Shown here: positions 1 through 6,672 of the stretch, piece after piece
Layout of the letters: each line of letters starts with the position of its first letter
How positions within the stretch are numbered: the stretch's first letter is position 1
DNA from: a virus
DNA: 31,009 nt
Direction: 5' to 3' (one strand)
Virus record (IMG/VR): IMGVR_UViG_3300021130_000012
Span: 1 to 31,009 of that record
The notes under the pieces: generated by a model
What the model was told of the DNA's origin: nothing
The model's database searches: none
Seen by the model: the letters and a program-made list of their open reading frames with translations, nothing else
Program-made: the position numbers and the translations under genes

Positions 1-1071
1 TCTTATAGCAACACAAGTACAAGTGCATCTTATGCTCTAAACAGTACCTCAGCTTCATATGCTTTAAGTGCTTCTCAAGTTACTAGTGCATCTTATGCTA
101 TATCAACATCTGTTGCTATATCATCATCTTATGCTCTAAACAGTACTTCAGCTTCATATGCTTTAAATAGTACTTCAGCATCATATGCTTTATCATCATC
201 TCAAGCATTAACTGCTTCTTATGTAACAACTGCTCAAACAGCATCTTATGTTCTTAATGCAGTAAGTGCTTCTCAAGCATTAACAGCATCTAATACCCCA
301 AATGCTTTAATCACAGCTTCAGTATCTTCAAACACCATAACGTTTACAAAGGGTAACGGTACTACTTTTAACATAACTGTGGCTACGGGTTCAGGTGGTG
401 GTGGAGGCGGTGGTAATATTACAGGTTCTTTTAGTGATTATCCAAATTACATGGTGTTAACTTCAGGTTCTAACGCTGTTACTGATACTCCAAGTGTACA
501 ATACATACCTACTCAAAAAGCTTTGTTGGGAGGATATAACGCTATTACTTCTCCATACGGTACTTCTAAACCCTTTGGAGGTATGATATCCACTTTAGAC
601 CCCGCAAACATATGGCAATCTGGATATTTTAATGGAACTGCGCTACCTAACGAAACGGCTGCTACCAATCTATTTGCTGGTCAACTGTGTTTTAGAAACA
701 GTAGCGGACAATGGGATTCATCAGATGCAGTAGCAGAACAAGATACTTCAGTAAACATGTTAGGTATTTGTTTAAAAACAGCAACTACGGGTAACACTAC
801 TTCGATATTAATCCAAGGTATGTATAGTATAGATTGGTCGGTATCAGGTCTTACAGATTTTTCATCACCAGCTACGGGCATGCCGGTTTACATGGACGAA
901 AGTAATAACGGTCATGCTGGAAACATTACAGACATAACAAATATACTTTCATCGTTTACACCGGGTGAAGTGGTAAGAAAAGTAGGATCTTTATTTTGGT
1001 GGGGAAACTCTTTTAGTTCTAACATTGCTGTGGTATACTTTAACCCATCAGACGATTACATAGTATTATAA
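1..1071 (+). CDS. Tail-fibre-like protein, 5' truncated by window edge
   Basis: The frame is open from base 1 to the TAA at 1069-1071, so the visible 356 residues are the C-terminal part of a longer protein. A GTG at 379 could be read as a start, but the repeat region runs through it without a break, so I treat it as internal. Residues 1-100 are a low-complexity array of SASYAL/ASYAL units with NST or SQ spacers, a pattern common in tail appendages of uncultured marine phages. A Gly-only run at about residues 131-138 acts as a hinge before a C-terminal domain of about 220 residues, which probably contacts the host or another fibre subunit. That receptor-binding role is inferred from architecture and from the position next to a second SASYAL protein and upstream of the tail genes. 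No catalytic motif was recognised. Confidence 0.6.
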   Translation, partial: SYSNTSTSASYALNSTSASYALSASQVTSASYAISTSVAISSSYALNSTSASYALNSTSASYALSSSQALTASYVTTAQTASYVLNAVSASQALTASNTPNALITASVSSNTITFTKGNGTTFNITVATGSGGGGGGGNITGSFSDYPNYMVLTSGSNAVTDTPSVQYIPTQKALLGGYNAITSPYGTSKPFGGMISTLDPANIWQSGYFNGTALPNETAATNLFAGQLCFRNSSGQWDSSDAVAEQDTSVNMLGICLKTATTGNTTSILIQGMYSIDWSVSGLTDFSSPATGMPVYMDESNNGHAGNITDITNILSSFTPGEVVRKVGSLFWWGNSFSSNIAVVYFNPSDDYIVL

Positions 1072-1083
1072 AAATATAAAAAC

Positions 1084-1467
1084 ATGGGAGTAGTAAACGG
1101 CATAGATGCAACTTTGGTTTTAGGAACAATCAATGGGGTGAACATATCCAAGGCAGGAGCTCCAGGTACATCCATTAAAAAAATAAACAAAATTTTAGGA
1201 ACGTCTATAGGTTTAGGTTTTGGTACACCACAAAACTTTTGTTTAACACCTTATGCAAGTTCATTAGATGCTTGTACAAACGGACCTACAGACCCTAATA
1301 CAGGATTCCTTTATACGTCTCCTTATGACGGTAATTTCTATACCATAACACATGCTACAGCAGGAACACCTTTTAACGGAGGTAATTCTTGGTATTATTA
1401 CATAGATAAGGGGTTTTCTTTTCAAATAGACACATTAGGAGTACCTTTAAATCAAGTAACTTGTTAA
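1084..1467 (+). CDS. Hypothetical small protein of the tail-fibre region
   Basis: This 127-residue protein has no family that I recognise. It starts 12 bases after the preceding stop behind an A-rich leader. It is rich in Gly, Thr, Asn and aromatic residues, has no signal peptide or membrane span, and ends in Cys. The middle contains Pro/Asn/Gly turns and tyrosines (DPNTGFLYTSPYDG), which suits a compact beta-rich virion component. Its place between two fibre-like genes suggests a fibre accessory or small structural protein, but the sequence alone does not prove this. Confidence 0.5.
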   Translation: MGVVNGIDATLVLGTINGVNISKAGAPGTSIKKINKILGTSIGLGFGTPQNFCLTPYASSLDACTNGPTDPNTGFLYTSPYDGNFYTITHATAGTPFNGGNSWYYYIDKGFSFQIDTLGVPLNQVTC

Positions 1468-1478
1468 AAACATAAAAT

Positions 1479-1748
1479 ATGACAACAAACATTTCCCCAG
1501 TAAAATGGAAATATAGCGACACAGTAAACGTAACCAAACTATCAGTTTCTAGTATATCTGATGATTTTAATAGAGCATGTAAAGTATCATGGCAAGTCTT
1601 AGACGAATCCGGTGTTGTACACGATAGCGGAGTCATTGCCATAGCAGGAACTAACTACACAAATTGGGACGGTAATAACTCTTACCCAACCACCTATGTA
1701 GCAAACCAACTAGGACTTACTTTAGTTTCAGGAAGTGGTAGTATTTAA
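1479..1748 (+). CDS. Hypothetical small protein of the tail-fibre region
   Basis: This is an 89-residue protein of unknown function. The ATG lies 11 bases after the previous stop in an AAAATATG context. It is predicted to be mostly beta-strand: alternating hydrophobic and polar residues around KVSWQVLDESGVVHDSGVIAIAG read like two strands joined by a turn. There is no signal peptide and no cysteine pair. It is probably translated with the 1084-1467 gene and belongs to the same appendage module. An Ig-like decoration or fibre-attachment protein is possible but unproven. Confidence 0.5.
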   Translation: MTTNISPVKWKYSDTVNVTKLSVSSISDDFNRACKVSWQVLDESGVVHDSGVIAIAGTNYTNWDGNNSYPTTYVANQLGLTLVSGSGSI

Positions 1749-1757
1749 ATTTTTTTA

Positions 1758-1768
1758 AATATTTATAA
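1758..1768 (+). promoter_or_regulatory. Intergenic AATATTTATAA motif
   Basis: This copy of the recurrent TAATATTTATAA-type element ends 9 bases before the ATG of the SHAEG-repeat gene. It lies in the only gap of this stretch. A promoter or processing role is inferred from recurrence alone. Confidence 0.35.
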
Positions 1769-1777
1769 TAAAAATTA

Positions 1778-2908
1778 ATGGCAAATACATTAAAAAATAT
1801 ATTTAACCCTGGTGTAGACCAAATAGCACAAACTTATACTATTGAATCATGGCATGTATCACAATCAATCGATGCTTTTACAGGCGCTCAAGCTTATGAT
1901 ATAGTCCTATCAGGATCATTTACTTTATCAGGTTCAAGTAGTATAACTGGAAGTTTAAATGTTACTGGTAGTGTTTCATCTTCTTTAGGATTTTATGGTA
2001 CTTCAAGTTGGGCGGCAAATTCATCTCAATCAACTAGTGCTTCTTATGCTTTAACAGCATCTTATGCTTTATCAAGTGCTGGTGGAGCTAATGCGGGTGG
2101 AGCAGATAAACAAATACAATTCAATAGTGGTTCTACTCTTTCAGGTTCTAGTAATTTCCGATACAATTATAACCTACGTTCCTTTGAAATGGGAGACAAT
2201 GTAGTAGCCTCAGGAACTGGATCTTTTGCTCAAGGAATAAATACTTCAGCCTCTGGTTTATATTCACATGCTGAAGGATTCACTACTTTAGCTAATGGTT
2301 ATTCTTCACATGCCGAAGGTTCTTATACAACATCTTCTGGTGGATATTCACATGCTGAAGGATCCAATACTGTATCTCCTGGAGCTAATTCTCATGCTGA
2401 AGGATATAGTACAATATCTTCTGGATCATATTCACATGCTGGAGGTATATCTGCTTATACAAGTCATATAAGTGAATGGGCTAGATCTAGTACTCCTTTA
2501 GGACAATACGGTATTTTATCACTATCTAACCAAACTTCAGGTACAACTCCTGCAAAACTACTTATTTCATCTAGTTTGGGTTATGATTATTTTACAATTC
2601 CTGTAAATACTGCTTATTTTGTAGATGTAACAGTTATGGGAACTGCATTAGACGCGGGAGCAAATGGTATTAGTAGAGTATTTAAAGGAAATGCAGTGAT
2701 AAAAAATTACGGTGGTACAACAGTATTTGATGGTAGTTCTCTTACATTATCTCCAACAACAGGTGCTGCTACTTCTTTTTCAGCAAGTGCAGCCGCTGAT
2801 GATATTAATGATATGTTAGCAATATATGTTACAGGTAGTGGTACTTATAATGTAGCTTGGTTCGCTAAAGTAGAATATACAAAATTAAATTATATAAACA
2901 GTATTTAA
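1778..2908 (+). CDS. Tail-fibre-like protein with SASYAL and YadA-type SHAEG repeats
   Basis: The protein has 376 residues. Residues 1-80 form a Ser/Gly-rich stem. Residues 86-98 carry two copies of the SASYAL/TASYAL motif also found in the fibre gene at 1-1071. Residues 163-223 carry five SHAEG-type units starting at 163, 177, 191, 205 and 219, an exact 14-residue period, with the last unit degraded to SHAGG. This is the left-handed beta-roll signature of YadA-type trimeric adhesin heads, also seen in phage tail appendages. Residues 230-376 form a beta-rich C-terminal domain. A trimeric adhesive fibre or tail appendage is the likely role. A G2-type autoproteolytic appendage is an alternative, since those proteins also use SHAEG repeats, but I see no convincing active site. 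Confidence 0.65.
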   Translation: MANTLKNIFNPGVDQIAQTYTIESWHVSQSIDAFTGAQAYDIVLSGSFTLSGSSSITGSLNVTGSVSSSLGFYGTSSWAANSSQSTSASYALTASYALSSAGGANAGGADKQIQFNSGSTLSGSSNFRYNYNLRSFEMGDNVVASGTGSFAQGINTSASGLYSHAEGFTTLANGYSSHAEGSYTTSSGGYSHAEGSNTVSPGANSHAEGYSTISSGSYSHAGGISAYTSHISEWARSSTPLGQYGILSLSNQTSGTTPAKLLISSSLGYDYFTIPVNTAYFVDVTVMGTALDAGANGISRVFKGNAVIKNYGGTTVFDGSSLTLSPTTGAATSFSASAAADDINDMLAIYVTGSGTYNVAWFAKVEYTKLNYINSI

Positions 2909-2921
2909 AAATAAATAAAAT

Positions 2922-3173
2922 ATGGAAACAAAAGTTTTAACACAAGAAGAATTACAAGAAATTAAAAACATTCAAAAAGAAAAAACATCTTTAATTGAAC
3001 AATTTGGTATTTTAGAATACAACCTTCAAGATCTTGAACATCAAAAACAAGAATTAAAAGCAAATTTAATTAAACTAAAAGGACAAGAATTTGAAATTAG
3101 TTCCAAACTTCAAACAAAATATGGAGTAGGAACAATAAATATGGAGAAAGGAGAGTTCACACCAATTTCCTAG
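2922..3173 (+). CDS. Small coiled-coil protein
   Basis: This 83-residue hydrophilic protein has Glu, Lys, Gln and Leu in heptad-like spacing from about residue 5 to 65, so nearly all of it is predicted to be one coiled coil. A short tail ends in FTPIS. It has no signal peptide or membrane span. It lies 13 bases after the SHAEG fibre gene and just before the sheath gene. A fibre-oligomerising or chaperone role fits that position, but no homologue is recognised. Confidence 0.55.
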   Translation: METKVLTQEELQEIKNIQKEKTSLIEQFGILEYNLQDLEHQKQELKANLIKLKGQEFEISSKLQTKYGVGTINMEKGEFTPIS

Positions 3174-3190
3174 TTTTTTGAATAGTTTTA

Positions 3191-3202
3191 TAATATTTAT
3201 AA
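3191..3202 (+). promoter_or_regulatory. Intergenic TAATATTTATAA motif
   Basis: Full 12-base copy of the recurrent motif in the 60-base gap before the tail sheath gene, ending 31 bases before its ATG. Promoter function is inferred. Confidence 0.4.
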
Positions 3203-3233
3203 CAAAACTACAAACTTAAATTAATTAAAAAAC

Positions 3234-4961
3234 ATGGCGACAAATTTAAATTCTCCTGGTGTACTAGCGATAGAAAATGACCAATCATTTATCACCCAAC
3301 AGCCTGTAACTGTTGGTGCAGCTATTATAGGTCCTACCGTTAAAGGACAAGTAGAAATACCAACAATTGTTACATCTTATAGTGATTATCAAAATACATT
3401 TGGTACTACTTTTACTAGTGCTAGCCAAGTGTATACTTATTTTACATCAATTGCCGCTTATAACTACTTTAATAATGGTGGTCAAACATTACTTGTAGCA
3501 AGAGTAGTAAGTGGTACATATACATCAGCTACTACAGATTCTAGTTCTGTAGCTGGTCTTTTTATAGCTTCTACAGGTTCAGCAACTACACAATCATTTT
3601 CTCTTCAAACCTTATCTAAAGGTAATATAATGAACAACTCAGGTTCAGTAGACCCTAGTGGTTCATTAGTAAGTGGTTCATCAGATAATATCAGATGGCA
3701 AGTCGCTAACACTTCATTTACTGCTGGTACTTTTGATTTATTAATTAGAAGAGGTGATGATAATACAAATAACCCAATTATATTAGAAACATGGACTGGT
3801 TTATCATTAGATCCATTTGCTCCTAACTACATAGCTAAAGCAATAGGTGATTATACAGTAAACTATAACGCTACTACTAACCAAACTGAAATTTCTGGTT
3901 CTTATCCAAACAGAAGCGCCTACGTTAGAATTTCTTCAGTAGATTTACCAACACCTCACTATTTTGATAATAATGGTAATCCTGTATCAGCATTCACTGG
4001 TTCTTTACCAGTAAATAACAGTGGTTCATTTGGTAATGCTCAAGGTGTAATAATGACTAATGGTCAATATTATGATCAAATTAGTGATGGTAATAGATCA
4101 CAAGGTATTCCAAGTGCTAGTTATACAAACATGATTAATTTATTATCAAATTCTGATAACTATAAATTTAATGTTTTATTAACTCCTGGTTTATTTGATA
4201 GTTTACAAACATCACAAATAACATCAATTATAAACAACACTCAAAATAGAGGTGATAATATATTTATTTTAGACTTAGTACCATATTCAACTAATACTCC
4301 ATCAGCTGTAGTATCTCAAGCACAAACAAGAAATACTTCATATGCTACTTCATATTGGCCTTGGTGTTTAGTAGTAGACCCAGATTCAGGTAAAAACGTA
4401 TGGGTTCCAGCTTCAACTTTAATAGGTGGTGTTTATGCTTATAACGATAGTGTAGGTGAACCTTGGTTTGCTCCAGCAGGTATAAACAGAGGTGGTTTAT
4501 CTACAGTAATTAGAGCTGCTCAAAAATTATCTCAAAGTAACAGAGATACTTTATATACAGGTAAAGTAAACCCAATTGCAACATTCCCAGGTACTGGAGT
4601 TGTAGTATACGGTCAGAAAACATTACAAACAAAAGCAAGTGCTTTAGATAGAGTAAATGTTCGTCGTTTATTAATTGCTCTTAAATCTTATATCTCTCAA
4701 GTTGCTCAAAATTTAGTATTCCAACAAAATACAACAGCAACAAGAAACCAATTCTTAAGCCAAGTAAACCCATATTTAACATCAGTTCAACAACGTCAAG
4801 GTTTATACGCATTTAAAGTAGTAATGGATGATTCAAATAACACACCAGATGTTATAGATAGAAACCAATTAGTAGGTCAAATTTATATTCAACCAACTAA
4901 AACTGCTGAATTCATTTACTTAGATTTTAATATATTACCAACAGGAGTTACTTTCCCTTAA
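3234..4961 (+). CDS. Contractile tail sheath protein (T4 gp18-like)
   Basis: This is a 575-residue sheath subunit of the contractile tail, which polymerises around the inner tube and shortens at infection. The N-terminus (NSPGVLAIENDQS, then GAAIIGPTVKG) is the classic start of phage sheath proteins, followed by a stretch like SYSDYQNTFG. The C-terminal third (about residues 470-575) has the conserved sheath fold segment, including VNVRRLLIALKSYI, an aromatic/hydrophobic strand and a final FIYLDFNI strand. The middle (about residues 90-300) is a Ser/Thr/Gly-rich variable insertion facing the outside. The length is close to that of other sheath proteins. The tube gene follows directly, which supports the call. 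Confidence 0.95.
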   Translation: MATNLNSPGVLAIENDQSFITQQPVTVGAAIIGPTVKGQVEIPTIVTSYSDYQNTFGTTFTSASQVYTYFTSIAAYNYFNNGGQTLLVARVVSGTYTSATTDSSSVAGLFIASTGSATTQSFSLQTLSKGNIMNNSGSVDPSGSLVSGSSDNIRWQVANTSFTAGTFDLLIRRGDDNTNNPIILETWTGLSLDPFAPNYIAKAIGDYTVNYNATTNQTEISGSYPNRSAYVRISSVDLPTPHYFDNNGNPVSAFTGSLPVNNSGSFGNAQGVIMTNGQYYDQISDGNRSQGIPSASYTNMINLLSNSDNYKFNVLLTPGLFDSLQTSQITSIINNTQNRGDNIFILDLVPYSTNTPSAVVSQAQTRNTSYATSYWPWCLVVDPDSGKNVWVPASTLIGGVYAYNDSVGEPWFAPAGINRGGLSTVIRAAQKLSQSNRDTLYTGKVNPIATFPGTGVVVYGQKTLQTKASALDRVNVRRLLIALKSYISQVAQNLVFQQNTTATRNQFLSQVNPYLTSVQQRQGLYAFKVVMDDSNNTPDVIDRNQLVGQIYIQPTKTAEFIYLDFNILPTGVTFP

Positions 4962-4985
4962 TATTAAGGGAAGGTAATTACCTTC
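4951..4985 (+). terminator. Two overlapping perfect inverted repeats after the sheath gene
   Basis: Bases 4953-4972 form a 20-base perfect palindrome (arms TTCCCTTAAT/ATTAAGGGAA) spanning the sheath stop codon. Bases 4970-4985 form a second perfect palindrome (GAAGGTAA/TTACCTTC). They share 4970-4972, and the first can extend to 4974, so in RNA the two hairpins compete. The second is followed by a weak T-rich stretch. This could be an attenuator or partial terminator setting the sheath-to-tube ratio. Confidence 0.4.
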
Positions 4986-4995
4986 TTTAAAGCGA

Positions 4996-5007
4996 TAATA
5001 TTTATAA
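4996..5007 (+). promoter_or_regulatory. Intergenic TAATATTTATAA motif
   Basis: Full 12-base copy of the recurrent motif between the sheath and tube genes, ending 24 bases before the tube ATG. It follows the paired palindromes, as expected if the tube gene has its own transcript start. Confidence 0.4.
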
Positions 5008-5031
5008 ACAGAAAATAAATAACAAAACAAA

Positions 5032-5520
5032 ATGGCAGTATTAAACCCAAACGAAATATTCTTTACAGCATTTGAACCTAAACAACAAAACAGGTTTATA
5101 ATGTATGTTGATGGATTCCCATCATATATAATCAAAGCAGTAAGCGCTGTGACTTTAACTCAAGAAACAATCGCTCTTAACCATATGAACGTTCAACGTT
5201 TTGTTAAGGGTAAATCTAAATGGGGTACAATTACAATGACTTTATTTGATCCAATTACTCCTTCTGGTGCTCAATCAGCAATGGAATGGGTACGTTTACA
5301 TCACGAATCAGTAACTGGTCGTGATGGTTATTCTGATTTCTATAAAAAAGATTTAACTATCGATATTTTAGGTCCTGTAGGTGATATTGTGAGTGAATGG
5401 ATTATTAAAGGTGCTCTTATTACAGAAGCTAACTTTGGTGAATATAACTGGGATAACGAATCAACTGCTCAAAATATTACAATAACAGTTCAACCTGATT
5501 ATTGCATTCTTAACTTCTAA
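5032..5520 (+). CDS. Tail tube protein (T4 gp19-like)
   Basis: This is a 162-residue protein that stacks as rings to form the inner tube through which DNA leaves the virion. Length and position right after the sheath gene match gp19. Visible family features are an N-terminal segment ending in a beta-strand (QQNRFIMYVDGFPSYIIKAV), a central strand pair around KGKSKWGTITMTLFDP, and a C-terminal pair around EWIIKGALITEANFGEYNWD followed by a final ITITVQPDY strand. No signal peptide or membrane span is present. The ATG sits in an AACAAAATG context with no Shine-Dalgarno sequence. Confidence 0.93.
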   Translation: MAVLNPNEIFFTAFEPKQQNRFIMYVDGFPSYIIKAVSAVTLTQETIALNHMNVQRFVKGKSKWGTITMTLFDPITPSGAQSAMEWVRLHHESVTGRDGYSDFYKKDLTIDILGPVGDIVSEWIIKGALITEANFGEYNWDNESTAQNITITVQPDYCILNF

Positions 5521-5556
5521 GAATACCGTCAAATATTATTCATATTGATTTTTTAA

Positions 5557-5590
5557 AAGCTCACATTTCTATGTGAGCTTCTTTATTTTT
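5557..5590 (+). terminator. Intrinsic terminator after the tail tube gene
   Basis: A 10-bp perfect stem (AAGCTCACAT, 5557-5566, with ATGTGAGCTT, 5571-5580) closes a TTCT loop and is followed by CTTTATTTTT. It lies 36 bases after the tube stop, as expected for a Rho-independent terminator of an abundant virion transcript. Confidence 0.7.
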
Positions 5591-5592
5591 CA

Positions 5593-5602
5593 TATATTTA
5601 TA
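5593..5602 (+). promoter_or_regulatory. Intergenic TATATTTATA motif variant
   Basis: Variant of the recurrent element, directly after the tube terminator and 33 bases before the gp26-like ATG. This is where a new transcript would need to start. Low information content, so tentative. Confidence 0.3.
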
Positions 5603-5635
5603 TATGACACTAAATAATGTTATAAAAAACAATCT

Positions 5636-6376
5636 ATGGACAACAAATTTAATTTTCCAACCGAAATGGTTGAATTACCTTCAAAAGGTTTAGTTTACCC
5701 CGAATCAAATCCATTATCTTCAGGCAAAATAGAAATGAAATATATGACTGCCAAAGAAGAAGATATTCTTACAAACCAAAATTATATTAAACAAGGTGTT
5801 GTATTAGAAAAATTATTAAAATCTCTAATTGTATCAAAAGTAGATTACGATGATTTAATAATAGGAGATAAAAACGCTGTGTTAGTAGCCGCTCGTATTT
5901 TAGGATATGGTAAAGATTATACATTTAAATATAATGGTGAAGATGTAACAATAGACTTAACACAATGCCCATTACGTTACATAGATGAAACTAATATAAC
6001 CCCAGGTCAAAATTCATTTAAATTTACTTTACCTAATACAGGAACAGAAATAACATATAAAATATTAACTAATAAAGACGAAAAAGCAATTCAAGCTGAA
6101 TTAGATGGTCTTAGAAAGATTAATAAAAATTTTGTACCTGAATTTTCTACTCGTTTAAAATTTGCTATTACTTCAGTTAATGGAGATTATGATATTAAAA
6201 CTATTAGAGAATTTGTTGATAATTACTTTTTAGCTAAAGATTCTAAAGCATTTAGAGAACACCTAAATAATACTCAACCAGATATTATATTAAAATCTAA
6301 GATAACATTATCAGACGACACCGAGGAGGATGTTGTCGTACCAATTAATACTAACTTTTTTTGGCCTGACGCTTGA
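5636..6376 (+). CDS. T4 gp26-like baseplate hub/tail assembly protein
   Basis: This 246-residue protein resembles the T4 baseplate family that contains gp26, an assembly factor of the baseplate hub. Family features near the N-terminus are VELPSKGLVYP at about residues 12-22, then KMKYMTAKEEDILTN-type sequence at about 34-47 and GDKNAVLVAARILGYGKDY at about 82-100. The C-terminus ends in INTNFFWPDA. The stop lies just after a seven-T run, and a second ORF overlaps in the +1 frame. In T4 the order is 26, 51, 27, 28, 29 (tape measure); here the overlapping ORF and then the tape measure follow directly, so this gene probably also acts as the upstream part of a frameshifted tail-assembly-chaperone pair. 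Confidence 0.8.
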   Translation: MDNKFNFPTEMVELPSKGLVYPESNPLSSGKIEMKYMTAKEEDILTNQNYIKQGVVLEKLLKSLIVSKVDYDDLIIGDKNAVLVAARILGYGKDYTFKYNGEDVTIDLTQCPLRYIDETNITPGQNSFKFTLPNTGTEITYKILTNKDEKAIQAELDGLRKINKNFVPEFSTRLKFAITSVNGDYDIKTIREFVDNYFLAKDSKAFREHLNNTQPDIILKSKITLSDDTEEDVVVPINTNFFWPDA

Positions 6377-6638
6377 TTATAGAGTATCTTTTTTCACACA
6401 AATACATGAAATAATATTTCATGGTAATGGAGGATATGATTATGACACTATATATAATATGCCTATTTGGTTAAGACAATTTACTTTTAATAAAATTAAA
6501 GATTTTTATGAAAAACAAAATAGTCAAAATCAAGACAAAAATATGGAAAAATCAATCCAAACTATGAAAAAAGCAAACGCTGATAAAACTATAACACCCC
6601 CAACATATGTCACCAAAGCAAAGGCCTCAAAAAAATGA
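6330..6638 (+). CDS. Tail assembly chaperone extension ORF (gp51 position), probably made by frameshift
   Basis: This 102-codon ORF overlaps the gp26-like gene by 47 bases in the +1 frame. The part with protein-like character starts just after the overlap (LDYRVSFFTQIHEIIF, then YDYDTIYNMPIWLRQF), with a Lys-rich tail. The ATG at 6330 is poor: it falls inside the upstream gene, and the first dozen residues merely read the upstream coding sequence in another frame. I therefore think the natural product is a fusion made when ribosomes slip on the T run at 6356-6362, giving ...NTNFFGLTLDYR.... Position between a gp26-like gene and the tape measure is where T4 has gene 51 and where other tailed phages have the frameshifted chaperone. 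Independent translation from 6330 or a later start cannot be excluded. Confidence 0.65.
   Translation: MLSYQLILTFFGLTLDYRVSFFTQIHEIIFHGNGGYDYDTIYNMPIWLRQFTFNKIKDFYEKQNSQNQDKNMEKSIQTMKKANADKTITPPTYVTKAKASKK
6353..6364 (+). other. Candidate programmed ribosomal frameshift site (+1 or -2)
   Basis: In the gp26-like frame the codons are AAC TTT TTT TGG, and TGA follows four codons after the second TTT. The seven-T run lets tRNA-Phe re-pair after moving +1 or -2, and either shift enters the frame of the 6330-6638 ORF. A -1 shift would not. Confidence 0.55.
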
Positions 6639-6646
6639 GGCCTTTT
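6620..6646 (+). terminator. Hairpin spanning the stop of the chaperone extension ORF
   Basis: A 9-bp perfect stem (AAAGGCCTC, 6620-6628, with GAGGCCTTT, 6637-6645) closes an 8-base A-rich loop and ends in a short T run. The loop and stem contain the TGA stop at 6636-6638. The arms are also coding, so the terminator is embedded in the 3' end of the gene. Confidence 0.6.
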
Positions 6647-6655
6647 AATATTTAT
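6646..6655 (+). promoter_or_regulatory. Intergenic TAATATTTAT motif
   Basis: A 10-base match to the recurrent element, starting where the preceding hairpin ends and stopping 17 bases before the tape measure ATG. Tentative promoter element. Confidence 0.35.
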
Positions 6656-6672
6656 GACAAAATCTAATATAG

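Noticed and set aside
1-300. CRISPR-like array in the SASYAL repeat region
   Set aside because: Repeat units are short, imperfect, irregularly spaced and translate as a continuous low-complexity protein, so this is a coding repeat.
379-1071. Independent gene starting at the GTG at 379
   Set aside because: The frame is open without a stop back to base 1 and upstream codons encode the SASYAL repeat array, so the GTG is an internal valine codon.
6322-6332. GAGGAGG directly before the ATG at 6330 as a ribosome binding site
   Set aside because: The purine run touches the ATG with no spacing, other starts in the window lack Shine-Dalgarno sites, and the bases are coding (DDTEED) in the gp26-like gene.
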